NCBI GenBank assembly: GCA_029582155.1
Contig: CM055895.1
Coordinates: 47,695,720-47,759,719 of the forward strand
Origin: Panopea generosa
Taxonomy: Eukaryota; Mollusca; Bivalvia; Adapedonta; Hiatellidae
Direction of reading: 5' to 3'
DNA: 64,000 bases
Positions 33,638 through 45,430 of the stretch are shown piece after piece (positions within the stretch are counted from its first letter, which is position 1; each line of letters opens with the position of its first letter). Below the pieces are notes generated by a model. That model saw only the letters and a program-made list of their open reading frames with translations. It was not told where the DNA came from and did no database searches. The position numbers and the translations under genes are program-made.

Positions 33638-35104
33638 TTTTTTTTTTCCTTTAAATATTTTATTTATACACATACATTTACATAGCAACACATTGTTCAT
33701 AACATAATAGAAGATTAGTGTTAATATTGTATACGGGCATGCTAAGATTTACAACTTTTATATTGACAAGTATATTCAGACTACATTTATATTTTCTAAC
33801 AATAAATATTAAAACACAATTATGAAATTTCTTTCAAAATAATTTTTAAATTCAAAATTACTTGTTTGTTTTTCATTCTTCTAATATATTTACTTTCTTT
33901 TAATTAAGTAATGTCACAATGTGTTATATAAATAATTGATACCTTTATGTATAAAATAAAAAACATGTAGAATGTAAAGAAATGATAAATAAGAGAATGG
34001 AGGTAGGATAAAGAGAAGAAGAAGTCTGCAATCAGTATGTTTACGTCATTGATTTAGTTGTCATTTATTCCATTTTCCGTTATTTTTTTCTTGTGTCGTT
34101 GCTATTATTCTTTTTTTAGTTTCTATGTGTTTTAAATAGTTTATAAAATCAATAAACATGTGAGTTGTCTTGTTGCATACTTGTTTTTGTAAATGAAATA
34201 TTGAGCACAAAACATAATAATATTTAACAAATTTGAATAACTGCTCCAGTTAATACATCCAAGAGATAACTGTATATAATTTAACTTTATTGTTAACTGC
34301 GTTTCTTTAAGATATACGTTAAGGTTTGTCCAGAAATCTCTAGAAAATTGACATTTCCAAAATAGATGTATGTTTGTTTCAACATTTATAGCACACAAAT
34401 CACATAAACTTGAAATTAATATGGACTTTGCTGTTAGGTATATTTCGCATTATATATTTGTAATAAAAAGCGCATCATGTCGTATCTTTTAGTCATCTAA
34501 AAGGTACTGTATGCACAACTTTCCAGTTAATATTCGTATCTTCTAATTCCCATTTAATATGAGGTTTGATTGTAATATTTGATGTGTTTTAGTTGTCAAT
34601 TGTGTAAAAGTTTATTTGGAAATATTTTAAAAAAGCCTAAATTTTAAGTAAATACTTCACGTTAACATATTGAAACAAAAAACGTTTATTTTTGTCTATT
34701 ATCAACTATCTGTTTGATGTACTTGATACATTATGACAGCCATTCTTTAAAGTTTTGTTTTTGTTTTTTATATACGAATTGTTCCATGATATGGTTGTTA
34801 AATGCTTCTGGTTTATTTATAAAGTTTATACTTGACCAAGATTGAAATATTTCTAATACAAATTTGGGAATCTGTTGGTTTTGTGTTTTAGTATATTTAA
34901 TCATTTTTAATTCCATTCAAATATTAATTGTCCCCTAATTTATCTAATGTGTTAATGTATATATGTTTCCAATCCCCATCGTTTTCATTATCAATCATTG
35001 ATTTGACCTATCTCGCTTTTATTGCTTTTATAAACATATTTAAATCGATCTTTTGAGACCTGGATTTTTTTATTTGAGCAGAACTAAGACTGAATGTAAA
35101 ACAC
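33638..35104 (-). mobile_element. 5-prime-truncated LINE with poly-A tail
   Basis: On the minus strand the insertion ends in a run of ten A (33638-33647), preceded 11 nt upstream by AATAAA (33659-33664). About 400 bp of AT-rich 3-prime UTR separates this from the end of a decayed ORF2-like frame. ATGCAAAAAATC (33626-33637) on one side and ATGAAAAATC (35105-35114) on the other look like a target-site duplication that has lost or gained two bases. The truncation at the 5-prime side is typical of target-primed insertion. The protein remnant suggests an L1/Tx1-type LINE, though the clade is uncertain. Confidence 0.7.
34058..35098 (-). pseudogene. LINE ORF2 C-terminal region, broken
   Basis: Three pieces follow in order. 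Near 35070-34930: IDLNMFIKAIKAR, a stop where W is usual, then VKSMIDNENDGDWKHIYIN. At 34731-34916: IPKFVLEIFQSWSSINF. At 34141-34398: MCAINVETNIHLFWKCQF, with FWTNLNVYL and LGCINWSSYSNLLNIIMFCA. After a frameshift near 34180 it continues TTHMFIDFINYLKHIETKK to a stop near 34058. The motif C(x)nHLFWxC and the FW..L..Y..IL.(A)..YIY pattern are typical of the region after the reverse transcriptase in L1/Tx1-like elements. Stops and shifts show it is dead. Confidence 0.65.
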
Positions 35105-35216
35105 ATGAAAAATCAAATCTACCAGAATAAACCTAAATGCCGATCTGCGGCTCAAATTATATCCAATATAACATTCAATTTGTATCCCCTTACAACATGC
35201 ATGTGCTACAATAGTC

Positions 35217-35300
35217 CTAGTATTGCCATCACTTATGTGGCACCCCAGAACCACAAATTGGTTGATAATTTAACAGCTAAATTAAACATGACAAAATAAT
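35217..35300 (-). repeat. Interspersed repeat R1, diverged fragment
   Basis: Read on the minus strand it gives TTTGTCATGTTTAATTTAGC, TTAAATTATCAACCAATTTG, TGGTTCTGGGGTGCCACATA and AGTGATGGCAA, the middle of R1 as at 19988-20050. Both ends are lost. Confidence 0.65.
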
Positions 35301-35612
35301 TAAATTGATATGACAGCCATTTCGAGGATCCAAACTTATCTCTCTATATAAATCAATAGTGACGTCACGGTATTCTTACCCAGAATCCCAGTCGCCCGTT
35401 TCGGTTATGGACTTGTTTGCTTGTTATACACCTACGAATGAAGTATATTATGTAAATCCAGTTACTCTATGATTACTTATTTGTGCGTTCGCATAACAAT
35501 GTTGTTATACGGATCTGTTATGTAATTGAACTATATTTTAATTTAACCTTGATTTTGATCCTCGATCTTTCTCGTCTGCTGTAATGGGTTTTGTAAACAA
35601 GTGACTCACGTC
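35301..35612. other. Spacer with a TGACGTCA site
   Basis: The palindromic octamer TGACGTCA (a CRE-type site) occurs at about 35360. No gene start is visible nearby, so it may be chance. Otherwise AT-rich without a recognised element. Confidence 0.35.
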
Positions 35613-35768
35613 AACATGGAACATTTTGGATTCGAGAAATTGCTAGAAAATGGAACATTCTAGAGAAGATCATCTGAGATCTTTTGGATTTTAAAACTTA
35701 CTAGAACATGGAACATTCTGGAGCAATTATCTCCAATCTTCTGGAATTGAGAACTTTCTAGAAAATCG
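35613..35768. repeat. Short degenerate tandem repeat rich in GAAnnTTC
   Basis: Three diverged units start at about 35615, 35648 and 35706 with CATGGAACATTYT. They contain alternating GAA and TTC blocks: GAACATTCTAGAG at 35653, GAACATTCTGGAG at 35711 and TTCTGGAATTGAG..TTCTAGAA at 35739-35764. This is the form of heat shock element arrays (nGAAnnTTCnnGAAn), though no TATA box or gene follows at the expected distance. Confidence 0.5.
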
Positions 35769-37774
35769 CATTACTATACCTACACCCCGGTTTATAGACT
35801 GATGAGCTAGCACTATTTTTACTGCCATACAGAGGATTATGGGTAACGAATTTGTTGGACTTAACGGAAACGTAGGAGCTTACTAGTAGACACGATAGGA
35901 ATAGAAAACGGACTTTATAATCTTGAATGTCATTTGTGAGTTTGATGTTAGAATATTTGCAATTTGATTAGATGAGGTTTACCTTTGTAAATAAATTGTT
36001 AATCTTTAAACTTTGTTTATTGTTGGTTTTTTTTAGCTGCTTTACTTATATTGGGTAATTCTGACTAATAACATATATATGTATTTTTATAAACTTTTGA
36101 CTGTTTTTTAAAAATATTGTTCTGTGCTCTTTTAACATAGAAGTTATCAGTTACAGTTTAATAATTATATAAAATAAGATGACGATATTTGTACATAAAA
36201 TTTAAAATGCAACCACTTAATAATCCTTATATCGTTATACTGTGTGCTTTAATTAAAGAAATGCACATCGCATAATCTGGTACAATGGGATGCCTTTGCT
36301 GCTATCTTGATAGCTTTTGGTGAAAAAAAAGATATCACATCAGCTCCTCAATGTTCCATCCGTAACACATTTTCTCAACGTTCCATTTGTTACGCCTAGA
36401 TGATTTGATTACAGCGTAATAAAATTGGGTTTGAATTATCCACCTTATTAAAAAAACACATTTACACAAACGTATGTCGTGCGCATGCATATATCTATCG
36501 GCATGTCATTTTCAAGGAAATGACATGTATTCCCTATTGAATCTTAGATGTATTAAAATTAACCATTTCACAAATATGCGTGCGTCAAAAAGCATTTCCT
36601 TGTGTTTCTCTGTGACAGATATGTAATTAGATCATTTGTTTTCCTAGCGTAACGTCTGGTTTTTGACAGCTAAAAAGATTGGACTTGTAAAATATTGTAT
36701 TTCTCTTATTTCTTTATTGGCTCCTGATCATTAGTACAGTGTGAAAGGATTCAGCACAGCAAATGAACAGACAAACCATATACAAACACGTTTCAGATAA
36801 TGAATTAATTAATCATATTGTAACAATCTCGCATTCAAAACACATACATGTAAAAGACATGCATAAGGTGGCACTATATTTAGTGGCTCGAATATTAATT
36901 GAAAATTGGATTACTTTTATAAGTGTTCAGTCTTCTTAAATTTATGTTAATTTATTCACCAAGCGTTTAGTGCTCGCAATTTCTTGTATAATCAAAATGC
37001 ATAATGTATACATCTATCTTTTTTGTGTTGATCTACTAAGGTGTATATTTGACAAAGTGTTTAAATGTTTAATTTATATTTGTCCATGCTCAGAAATTAG
37101 TAAAAAATGTATGTATTTAAATAACATTATATTTCTAATTTAAAAGAATCTAACCTAAAATTGATCTATTATCTACGTGTGATGTGTTACATTTATTATT
37201 TGATTTTTTTATGTTATGAGAAACATTATGTGTTTAGATTTACTAAATAAAGAATTTTGAATTTTTTATAGACTATTTGAGATATCGGAGTTAAAGCGTA
37301 TAAAAGTAAAGTGTAAATACTGCACTATGAGTGTGCCTTGACTATGTAAAGTGCAATTAAATAATGATATTAGTTAAGTGAATTAATATCGGTCTTTATA
37401 TTGGATCGAAGACTTAGGCCGAGGGCAAATACGTCAGTCAGAGGCTAAATATTAAGATTTCACTTACTTAATGACAGTTTTACTAATTAACTGTTACATA
37501 TTTGACGTCTTATAAGAGGAATCGCTACGTTCTTACGATTATCATTTTAAATAAGTTCATCAAGCACAAGAACAGTTTCAGCCAAAGGTCAAGCTATTCA
37601 GGCATAGTACAATGTAGCACCTGAACATATGAACATGCAGAAGATGGTATTCTGACAAAGTTTCAATATTTGATGGCTGAAAACTGGCAGTAATACTGCA
37701 AATTGATAGTATTTAATAAACAAGAGGTCAATATACACGAGGATGTAAAGAAATCAAGGTTTCTTTATAGGCAT
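35769..37774. other. No supported gene
   Basis: AT-rich. Small items: a hairpin GCATGTCATTT..AAATGACATG at about 36502-36526, and two near-copies of TCAAYGTTCCATYYGTTAC at 36346-36394. No repeats of length with partners elsewhere. Confidence 0.4.
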
Positions 37775-37925
37775 AGTACCACCATTTGAAACAGGAAATG
37801 TGTAATGGCGGTTATAAATAATCCTTGTTTCTTCTTGTTTACAAATGCATTTTCCTTATTTTACTATTCATACTTTTGTTTGAATGACATTTTTGAGGTA
37901 TAATGAACATTTTGAAAGCATTATA
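37775..37925 (+). repeat. Interspersed repeat F, copy 2
   Basis: Aligns with 2711-2880: GGCATAGTACCACCATTTGA, AACAGGAAA, GTAATGGCGGTTATAAATAA, TCCTTGTTTCTTC and TTTTCCTTATTTTACT. It lacks the GCTTTCGCG stretch present in copy 1. Confidence 0.55.
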
Positions 37926-40084
37926 TTCCATTGAAATGTTTGTTTAGAAGAATATTAACATAAATAAATTGGTCATGTGAGTTTGACTGACTAATGGTTA
38001 TATCCGTTTTGGTACTGCATTAATCTGTGTCACTGCTATGTATTTTTATCATGTACAATATATTTTATATTATTAATTTGATTAATATAAAATCTGTCAA
38101 ACATAGTTTTGTTATTACAAATATACAGTCAATGATGGATATAATATCCGATTTCATTATAAAGACTGTTTGTTTCATATATATTATGTCATATTAAAAA
38201 TATGGCAAACACTGCACCGCTTTAGAACCTGCATGCAAACATGTTTATTCTTAACGATTAATTTACCAATCGTTTACTTTTATAATGAATAAGGATGTAT
38301 CAATTGCATTTGAATGCAATTTTGTTTATTTAATTTACAATGATAATTGTCTTTCCACGATCAAAGGCACAGATTTCGGATTAAACGCTTTGTAAATCCA
38401 AAGAGCTGGGTACACGTTTTTTCATCCAAAATGACAAACATCGAATTATACATTATAATTAAATTCAGCAATACCGTTAATAACGATTGTGATGTGTGTT
38501 GTGGAAAGTTTATCTATTTATATGTCTTTTAAAGGTGGTATAAAAACGTCGATGAAACAAAAAAAACGGGATTGAAAACATACTTATGATAAGAGATAAA
38601 AGCTTTAAAAAATCTAATTGTTAAATTGAATTTAGCAAAATGACTACTGACTACCATATATAAATCCTCCAATTATGCCTTTTCACTAGTTTTTGCATAA
38701 ATATACCGGTAAACAGACAAGTATGATTAAAAAGTTAATATCTCTTAATACAATTAATTAGTTATCAGTTTGACATGCACAACATTATGCAGTCAAGTTT
38801 CTATCTAAATCATATTAACTCTCTTGTTCATGACTATGCCGTCAGTTAGTTTATGCTATTATTTCAACATGCTACGAATAGAAAATTAACATCTAGTGAT
38901 GTTTTTTTAAATATTTTGTAAAAAGGTGTTAGATTCAAACAAGCTGTCAGTAGAAATACAGTATTCAAAATTATACAAACTCCTTTCTGTAAATAAATAT
39001 ATCTTTTTACCATTTTTTTTGACATTTTCTGGATGTTTTAATTTGTTTTGTCATTTTGATTAATTTTGATGAGACTGGTTTAAGTTTTAAATATATTCAT
39101 AACGTTTCTCATCTTTTCTTTATTTGAAAGGTGTATTCATCATCACAATTTACTAAAGTATACTTTAACATGTATCTAAATGCACACGGACATGCAAATG
39201 ACAGAGCAGTCATCCCGATAATACTGGTCAATGATGTTTAAGTTTTATAAAGTTTGTATTTATTTTGTGGACATGCAAAACACCTATCCCATTTACCTGA
39301 ATGAACCTATAAACTAAGGATAAATCAATCAGTGAAGTCTTTTTTTCTCATTCTCTTCTATAAATATGTTTTATTGCTTGAATATTCTAAAAAAATACTG
39401 TGTTCTTTCATATTTGATGCATATTTGATTTATTTTTGGCTAAAGTGAAATTAGTACGAACTAATATGATAAAGTATATAATGGAAAGTAAAAAAGTCGT
39501 TACAGAAGCAGATTTACACAAGCTTCAAAAGATTTCTGTATCTTTTCCACATTATGTATGACTTTATTGCTTCATTGTTTAATATATGCTTAATATATGT
39601 ACTTAGTGAATGAAATATTGCTTAAAATATACTATGTATTTTGGGGATGAATGATTCAGACAAAGTGTTTTTATTTTATAAATACAAAAAGATGGATATT
39701 GCTTCTGATGGCAAACAAAACTGTTTTACTTTTAAAACTATGTCAGGTAAAACAAATAGCAAACGAAAATGAGTTTTAGTGGGAAAAGAATTAATGAAAT
39801 TTAATGTTTCCAAAATAACAAACATTTACTGGATATGTTGCAATAATACTGGTAGGCTAAATATAGTGTGATACATTTGTAGCATTTCTTAATAGAAGCA
39901 GTTGACACACATGTTTGATATCAATTGTTTTAAAAATTTTCCTCAATGAAATCTGTGCATTGAAAAATGTCCCAGTTTTTTTTTGCAATATTTTAAAAAT
40001 TGTTCTACCGTCTTTGCAAAATGAAGTATTTCTATTTATCACTTAATATATTTCCAACGGATACATACAAATTATGTTCATAAA
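37926..40084. other. No feature seen
   Basis: About 2.1 kb of very AT-rich sequence. Frames of 61 codons at 38347 and 39857 have no family features. No repeat partner noticed. Confidence 0.4.
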
Positions 40085-40195
40085 ATAGAAAAAGAGCATA
40101 CTCATACTTAGAACTTGTTTCTAAGCGCAAGAATCATGTTGCTGTAATAAAAAAGGGATACAACAACTCTGCAGTGAGACGTGAATATAGTTTAG
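40085..40195 (+). repeat. Interspersed repeat G, end fragment
   Basis: CTAAGCGCAAGAATCATGTT, then a 30 bp less conserved part, and CTGCAGTGAGACGTGAATA match 58148-58212 in order and orientation. Confidence 0.5.
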
Positions 40196-40710
40196 CCTAC
40201 TTACAAAGTCTCTTAAAAAATAACGCTTTTTTAAACGAGTTCAACTGTTGAACAATCTGCTATTCATTTTATTAGAAAAATGAAATAAATAGCTGCTGCA
40301 ACCTCATGTTAAGAGATACATCGTTTAAACCACTGGTATCAGAACTTTCCAATATTGATAATATTATCATTAACTTTTGATAAATCACCTTCTGTCAAAG
40401 CATGAAGTTAATTAGCCGTTTCATTTTGTTAGCATTCAAATCCTGATTGATATAAACATGTAATTTGTCACGGAGCGTAAATACGTCACCTAGTTAAACG
40501 TATAAAAGACATTTTGATACTAAACACACCCTTGTGTTAATTATATTAGCTGTTTGCTTTTTATGTTGGTTACTAAGAAAATACAAGATGATCGGGGAGT
40601 CAAGGCAACTATGTTGTACGCAGTTCAACTTTACATTCAAGAGTTTTCATTTATCTTTTATAGTAACGGCCAACAATATTTGATTATCATAATGGCCATG
40701 CGTGGGTTGT
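40196..40710. other. No feature seen
   Basis: AT-rich spacer. A 70-codon frame (40554-40766) runs into the MITE that follows and has no recognisable domain. Confidence 0.35.
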
Positions 40711-40937
40711 TAACCCTTTACTCCATAGATACGCGTTTTCCCGCACCAATTACAGAAGGCCTTTGAAAACAGTGCAGGAAGAGTTCAGATTGCTTGTAAC
40801 GAGCAATCTGAACACTTCCTGCACTGTTTCGACTCTGTCATTTAATATAAACATAATTCATCCATTGCTGATACGTGGTGAATTAATGCTTTCAATATTA
40901 GAGGTGTCCAATGGCGTCAATATGTAGTAAAGGGTTA
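40711..40937. mobile_element. Hairpin MITE with 17 bp terminal inverted repeats
   Basis: The ends TAACCCTTTACTCCATA (40711) and TATGTAGTAAAGGGTTA (40921-40937) are complementary with one mismatch. The centre is a long hairpin: 40767-40794 pairs with 40802-40829, 28 bp with one mismatch, around a 7 nt loop TGTAACG. At 227 bp with no coding capacity it fits a miniature inverted-repeat element. The superfamily cannot be told from these ends. Confidence 0.7.
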
Positions 40938-41067
40938 TAAAGGGATAGATAACTAAGCTTCCCAAGCTACTCAATCAACACAGGAGAACAATGTAAAACT
41001 TGCTGCAGTCTACATGTTTAGTGCAGGAAAGGAATTGTTGGTGCCATTTAAAAACTAAAACCATGTA

Positions 41068-41275
41068 CAGTAGAACTTCTTTGGCTCGAACACAGATGGC
41101 TGGAACACCACATATAGCTCGAACCACTTGTCTGGTGCCGGCCAATTTTCTATTTCGATGTGTATATATACATGTACATGTATGGTATGATGTTGAACAA
41201 TACTTGGCTCGAACAACTCTTAACTCGAACTATTTTGTCCAGTTGCGTCAGGTTCGAGGCATTAAAACTCTACTG
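41068..41275. mobile_element. Tc1/mariner- or pogo-like MITE
   Basis: The ends are CAGTAGAACTTC and its decayed complement ..ACTCTACTG, flanked on both sides by TA (41066-41067 and 41276-41277), the target duplication of this superfamily. Inside, the GGCTCGAAC motif repeats in both orientations, as in many pogo-type MITEs. Length is 208 bp. Two frames crossing it (117 and 70 codons) are not genes. Confidence 0.75.
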
Positions 41276-41277
41276 TA

Positions 41278-41699
41278 TTTTTATTTTTGGTACCGTAGAA
41301 TTTATTGTAATCAACTGTTACTGTTGGAATCTACTAGTCATTGTGTCAAGTAATCGCCAAGTGATAGAATAGTAAACACTTAAATGAATATTTCGCCGGC
41401 TGTGCTGCTAGAGAGAAAGACAATACGTATGTACTATATACTTGCCAGATTAATTGAAGATAAGTTCAAATAGGTTTTAAAATGTTTAAAGTGTCATGTA
41501 ACTCCTGCACATGCTACATTTATTCGAATACTTAACTATAACTTACATTCAAAACCAATTTAGAATCATTAGATTAAAGGCCATGCCACTATTGGATTGA
41601 ATGTTAAATCAGTATCGAATAAATCACTATGTTGAACTTGTCTTCATACTTTATATTCTTGCTTTGATGACATCGCATTAAATATTAGAATTAAATTTT
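41278..41699. other. No feature seen
   Basis: AT-rich spacer between the MITE and SINE-A. Nothing recognised. Confidence 0.4.
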
Positions 41700-41990
41700 G
41701 CCGGGCACGATTAGCTCTGTCCGTAGCGTGTCTGACTACCAATCCAGGGGTCCTGAGTTCGATTACCCTCCGGTCACGGTCTCAATGATGATTGATATAC
41801 GACATTGCCTTTCATTAGCATGCGTCTCAGCTATCAGTTGCTTGCGGAGATGGGTTGTGTTTGAGTAGTGCTCAACCGTCAAAGATAATAAAAGAGAGGT
41901 TAGGTTAAATTGTCGTCTATAAGTACTCGATGGCATAGACATGACGGTAATATTGAATCAAACAATCGAACATCAATCAATAAAATAATT
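41700..41990 (+). repeat. tRNA-derived SINE-A, near full length
   Basis: Head: GATTAGCTCTGTCCGTAGCG (A-box) and CCTGAGTTCGATTACCCTCC (B-box). Body: GATTGATATACGACATTGCC, AGTTGCTTGCGGAGATGGG and TCGATGGCATAGACATGACG. The tail has CAAT-type repeats (AACATCAATCAATAAA). Confidence 0.85.
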
Positions 41991-43439
41991 GTAAATCATA
42001 GGCTAACACATAACATCAGTTGCACTGTCACACATTCCTAGAAATTTTACTCAGTTGTGATCGCGCAATAATAGAATGAAGTTAGAGCCAGAAACTGGAT
42101 TGGTTTGAATATGCCATTGGCTGTCATGAACAAACTAAAAAATAAAACTGAATTTGCAATTGTATTTAATTAGTTGCAGTCATTATACCAGATATGGTAC
42201 TAGATAAATACTGAAATAAATGTTGCGAACTTTATTTCCTTTGTGAACATATAGCAGCTCTTGACCGAATTACATAGCGTATATTTACATGTTTATATCA
42301 CGGCCCAGTTGTTTATTTCTGATATGAAAAATATCAAATGCAGAATTCAATGCATATTTAGATGGATGAGTTGTAAATGATAGATAAGTAGATTTACATT
42401 TCTACATTATGTCACTTTATAAAATTGTAAGCGACTTCGCCTATAACTGAGGAATTGATAATCTATGGTGTGGTTTACGTGTTAAGATACGGTACACGAA
42501 TTATTGCTACATTCCACTAATACAGTTTTATGTGTAATACATCACTTACCTCGGTATAGCATTTTGTTATGAACATAGTGTGTGTCTGGAAGGAATGGAG
42601 TTTAAACCAACATTTGCTGCTGTACAAATCTCTACCTTACAACACAAGACGGTCAAAAATAAAAAAATAGACACCACTTATCCAATTAACCTGAAACCGG
42701 CTGTCAATCAAACAAAACAATAATCCAATTAACGATCGATAATGCTTGCTCCGCCGCCATTTCCCTTAGACAAACAAACTGTAAACAATGCAGTGTATTT
42801 ACTTGGACAAACATTGCCACTTGGCCTGTTGGTGGAGCGATAGTCGTTCTTACGTCAGATCAATTGTTATGACATCTCTTTGACAATATATGTTAGACAT
42901 AATGAAACTATATTGCCTTAAATTAACAGTTTTATTTTAATACAAACGTTTTATAAAGTGGATATATAGTATGTTCAAAAATAACACACATATATAAATA
43001 TAAAACAACGAGTATAATACTGTGACGGTTGTATGCTTTTCTCGAATGTTTTTTCATTCTGTTTCCTTTTCATTGTGATTGTCGTATTGTATGTGATTGT
43101 GTTTCAACGAGCAGTGCCAATTATTTTATCTTTTACTTTCGAGCATGTTTTTAGCCATACGTATTTTATAGCAATCGATGGAAACATAAAAGGGTCACAT
43201 TTCCTTTTCATTGGAGTTATAAGTTTTGGTTATTTTTGTCGTACAATTATGACTTTGTTTATTCTTTGAAAAAAATCTCAGTGTATTAGGCTATATTAGG
43301 ATTTTATAGATTTCATCTGATAAAAACAGATAGGAAAATAGAACATTGAGCGTATAAGTACAAATGAACAACAATAACATCATAATTATATTGAGTTCCT
43401 ACACCGGTTTCCATACACCAGATATACTTAGTCTAATAT
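41991..43439. other. No supported gene
   Basis: AT-rich. The 78-codon frame at 43033-43269 is hydrophobic (FLFIVIVVLYVIVF near its start) but has no recognisable family or exon signals. Confidence 0.35.
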
Positions 43440-43640
43440 ATTTCATTCACTGTCTTACCATCCTGCTTAGTTGTCATTTAACTTGGTTTTCAACCGATGT
43501 CTATGCAATATACGCATATTATTTGTCAGGGACCGTACATACTTTAGAAGAATAAGGAGATAATAGACATTTGGACAAGAAACATACGCTTTGGTTATTT
43601 TATTTATTACCCCGTGTTACATGTTTTATACACCAGTCAG
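43440..43640. repeat. Diverged duplicate block H1, first copy
   Basis: Colinear with 49185-49420: TTGTCATTTAACTTGGTTTT, CTATGCAATATACGCATAT, TGTCAGGGACCGTA and AGAAACATACGCTTTGG each have a counterpart there. Shift 5,768 bp. Confidence 0.5.
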
Positions 43641-44759
43641 TCGTGACCTACTGGAGTATGTGTTGATGTTTATGTACAATGAAGCATAGGTTATTCACAT
43701 GTGCTTTAATGATGACCTTCCAAATGTAATAGAGATTCCAGTATATATTCTGTATTCTAATTAAATTTGTTTCAGTAATATTTCTATAGTTAATTAACAG
43801 TGTTAAGTTTTTGCTTTAGTTTTAAGTTTATTTTACAACAATTATGAAACAGGTTCTTACAACGTAGACAAATCACGCTCGAAATAGAACGTGGTACGCT
43901 AGATTGACCAGTCACATTTACCTAAAAAAGGATGGACATGTTTAATTGCAAAAGATACCTCCTTAACGCTACATTGAGGCATATGTTTCGAGTTAACATT
44001 CTTTGTTCTACATAATAATATAATTATATAGTTGTTTAAACTCTTACTTAATTGACAATTGGTAGTATGTGCAGTAACTGTAGATCCATACTGAAACATT
44101 CACATATCATATCATTGTATTATTTCATTTAGTTTAATATATAGTATAAGAAGATCTACATAAGACAATATAAACCAAGCATATGTTATAGTTTATTAAT
44201 TCTTTTCGTAAACTCATCACATCCAAATAATATTCTTCGATGAAGTAACCATATGGAACCCTTACATATACAGTTGTGAAGCATTCGTTTGGAAGCATTT
44301 TAATGATAAAACTTTATTTCTTGGATTTGTTATAATATGATTTCTAATACTACCTGATATCTAGAGAATAATTTTGCATATAATATAGATCTATTAAAAA
44401 AAGAGTTTGATCATTTAAATATACAAACAAACAGAAATTAACGTATTACATTTTGTATCTAAAGCATACATTTTAGAAGATACTATTATGAATGAAAAAA
44501 ACAACACGGTGTAGATTGCAAAACAGTCCAATAAATATGTGTATAGAAAACTCTTAAGTTGTGCAAGGTCTGTTTATAATTATGATTTGGGTTCACCTTT
44601 CAATTTGCATAAAAACATAATGCGTACTAAAAAAGGTTTCTAAACTACTGCTCCTTGTAACATCAGGTGTCCTCCTTGGCAAATTAATCTAGATTTACAA
44701 CCGTTGACCTCTCACTCATAATATCGTGGGTACGAGACGTGCTCAATTCATATTGTTTT
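43641..44759. other. AT-rich stretch with a SINE-D scrap
   Basis: At 43845-43905 the minus strand reads GAGCGTGATTTGTCTACGTT then GTAAGAACCTGTTTCATAAT, the end of SINE-D. Elsewhere nothing recognised. Confidence 0.45.
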
Positions 44760-44925
44760 ATGTGAAAACATTTGCCGGTTATGTGCGAAAGTACGGTGGT
44801 TCTATTAGGACGTATTATGAGGTATGCATCCACCAATACAACTTGATATGCTTTATATAACCTGTTATGTGATAAGCATTACTTTAATCTCATCAAAACT
44901 ATTTAAACTATTTAAACCTCGGGAT
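44760..44925 (+). repeat. SINE-C tail copy
   Basis: TGTGAAAACATTTGCCGGTT, GCGAAAGTACGGTGGTTCTA, GAGGTATGCATCCACCAA and CTTTATATAACCTGTTATG follow the family order. It precedes a full copy by 28 bp in the same orientation. Confidence 0.7.
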
Positions 44926-44952
44926 ATACTATACTTATGAGTGTTCATATGT

Positions 44953-45162
44953 GGCCAGGTGGTCTAAGGCGCCGTCTCAAGATCACTTACATTTTCCTCT
45001 CAATGATAAGGTCGTAGGTTGGAGTCCCGCTCGGGCGAAAAACCCTATGTGCGGAAAGACGGCGGTTCTACTCAAATCTATTCTGAGATCTTCCTCCACC
45101 AATGATAACTGGATATGCCATATATTGTTAAAAATGACGTTAAACCCCATTCAAAAATAATA
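44953..45162 (+). repeat. tRNA-derived SINE-C, best head
   Basis: Head: GGCCAGGTGGTCTAAGGCGC (A-box, leucine-type) and GTCGTAGGTTGGAGTCCCGC (B-box with one change). Body: AACCCTATGTGCGGAAAGAC, GGCGGTTCTACTCAAATCTA, GATCTTCCTCCACCAATGAT, then ATGACGTTAAACCCCATTC. The 69-codon frame across it is an artefact of the SINE. Confidence 0.85.
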
Positions 45163-45224
45163 AACTTATGAAATGTCTGGTGATTATATTGATACCCTGT
45201 AATAGATGCTGCGTGCCTTTAAAG

Positions 45225-45430
45225 CCTTAACAATGAAGGTTGGTTTTTATTCTATTTCATTTTCCGTAATCCATTTTAGTCGGGCATAAAATAAAGGTTG
45301 CTGAATCGATTCTGGATAATATCTGTAGAGTAAATACAACACGTTTAAAGGAATACTCATCAATCACATTTAACTTTAACAAAAGAGAAACGAGTTCAAG
45401 AATCAGAAAATAGTTTTAAAGATGTTCGGA
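45225..45430. repeat. Diverged duplicate block H2, first copy
   Basis: Colinear with 51290-51450. Shared in order: AAATAAAGG, TCGATTCTGGA, GTAAATACAACACGTTTAAA, CATCAATCAC, AAAAGAGAAA and a run ending in TTAAAAG/TTTTAAAG. Shift 6,028 bp. Confidence 0.55.

Noticed and set aside
35800..35870. CTGATGA motif at about 35800 as a hammerhead ribozyme core
   Set aside because: No GAAA follows a proper stem II at the required distance and the other stems cannot be formed.
41000..41372. Frames of 117 and 70 codons
   Set aside because: They run through the TA-flanked MITE and have no counterpart in a protein family I know.
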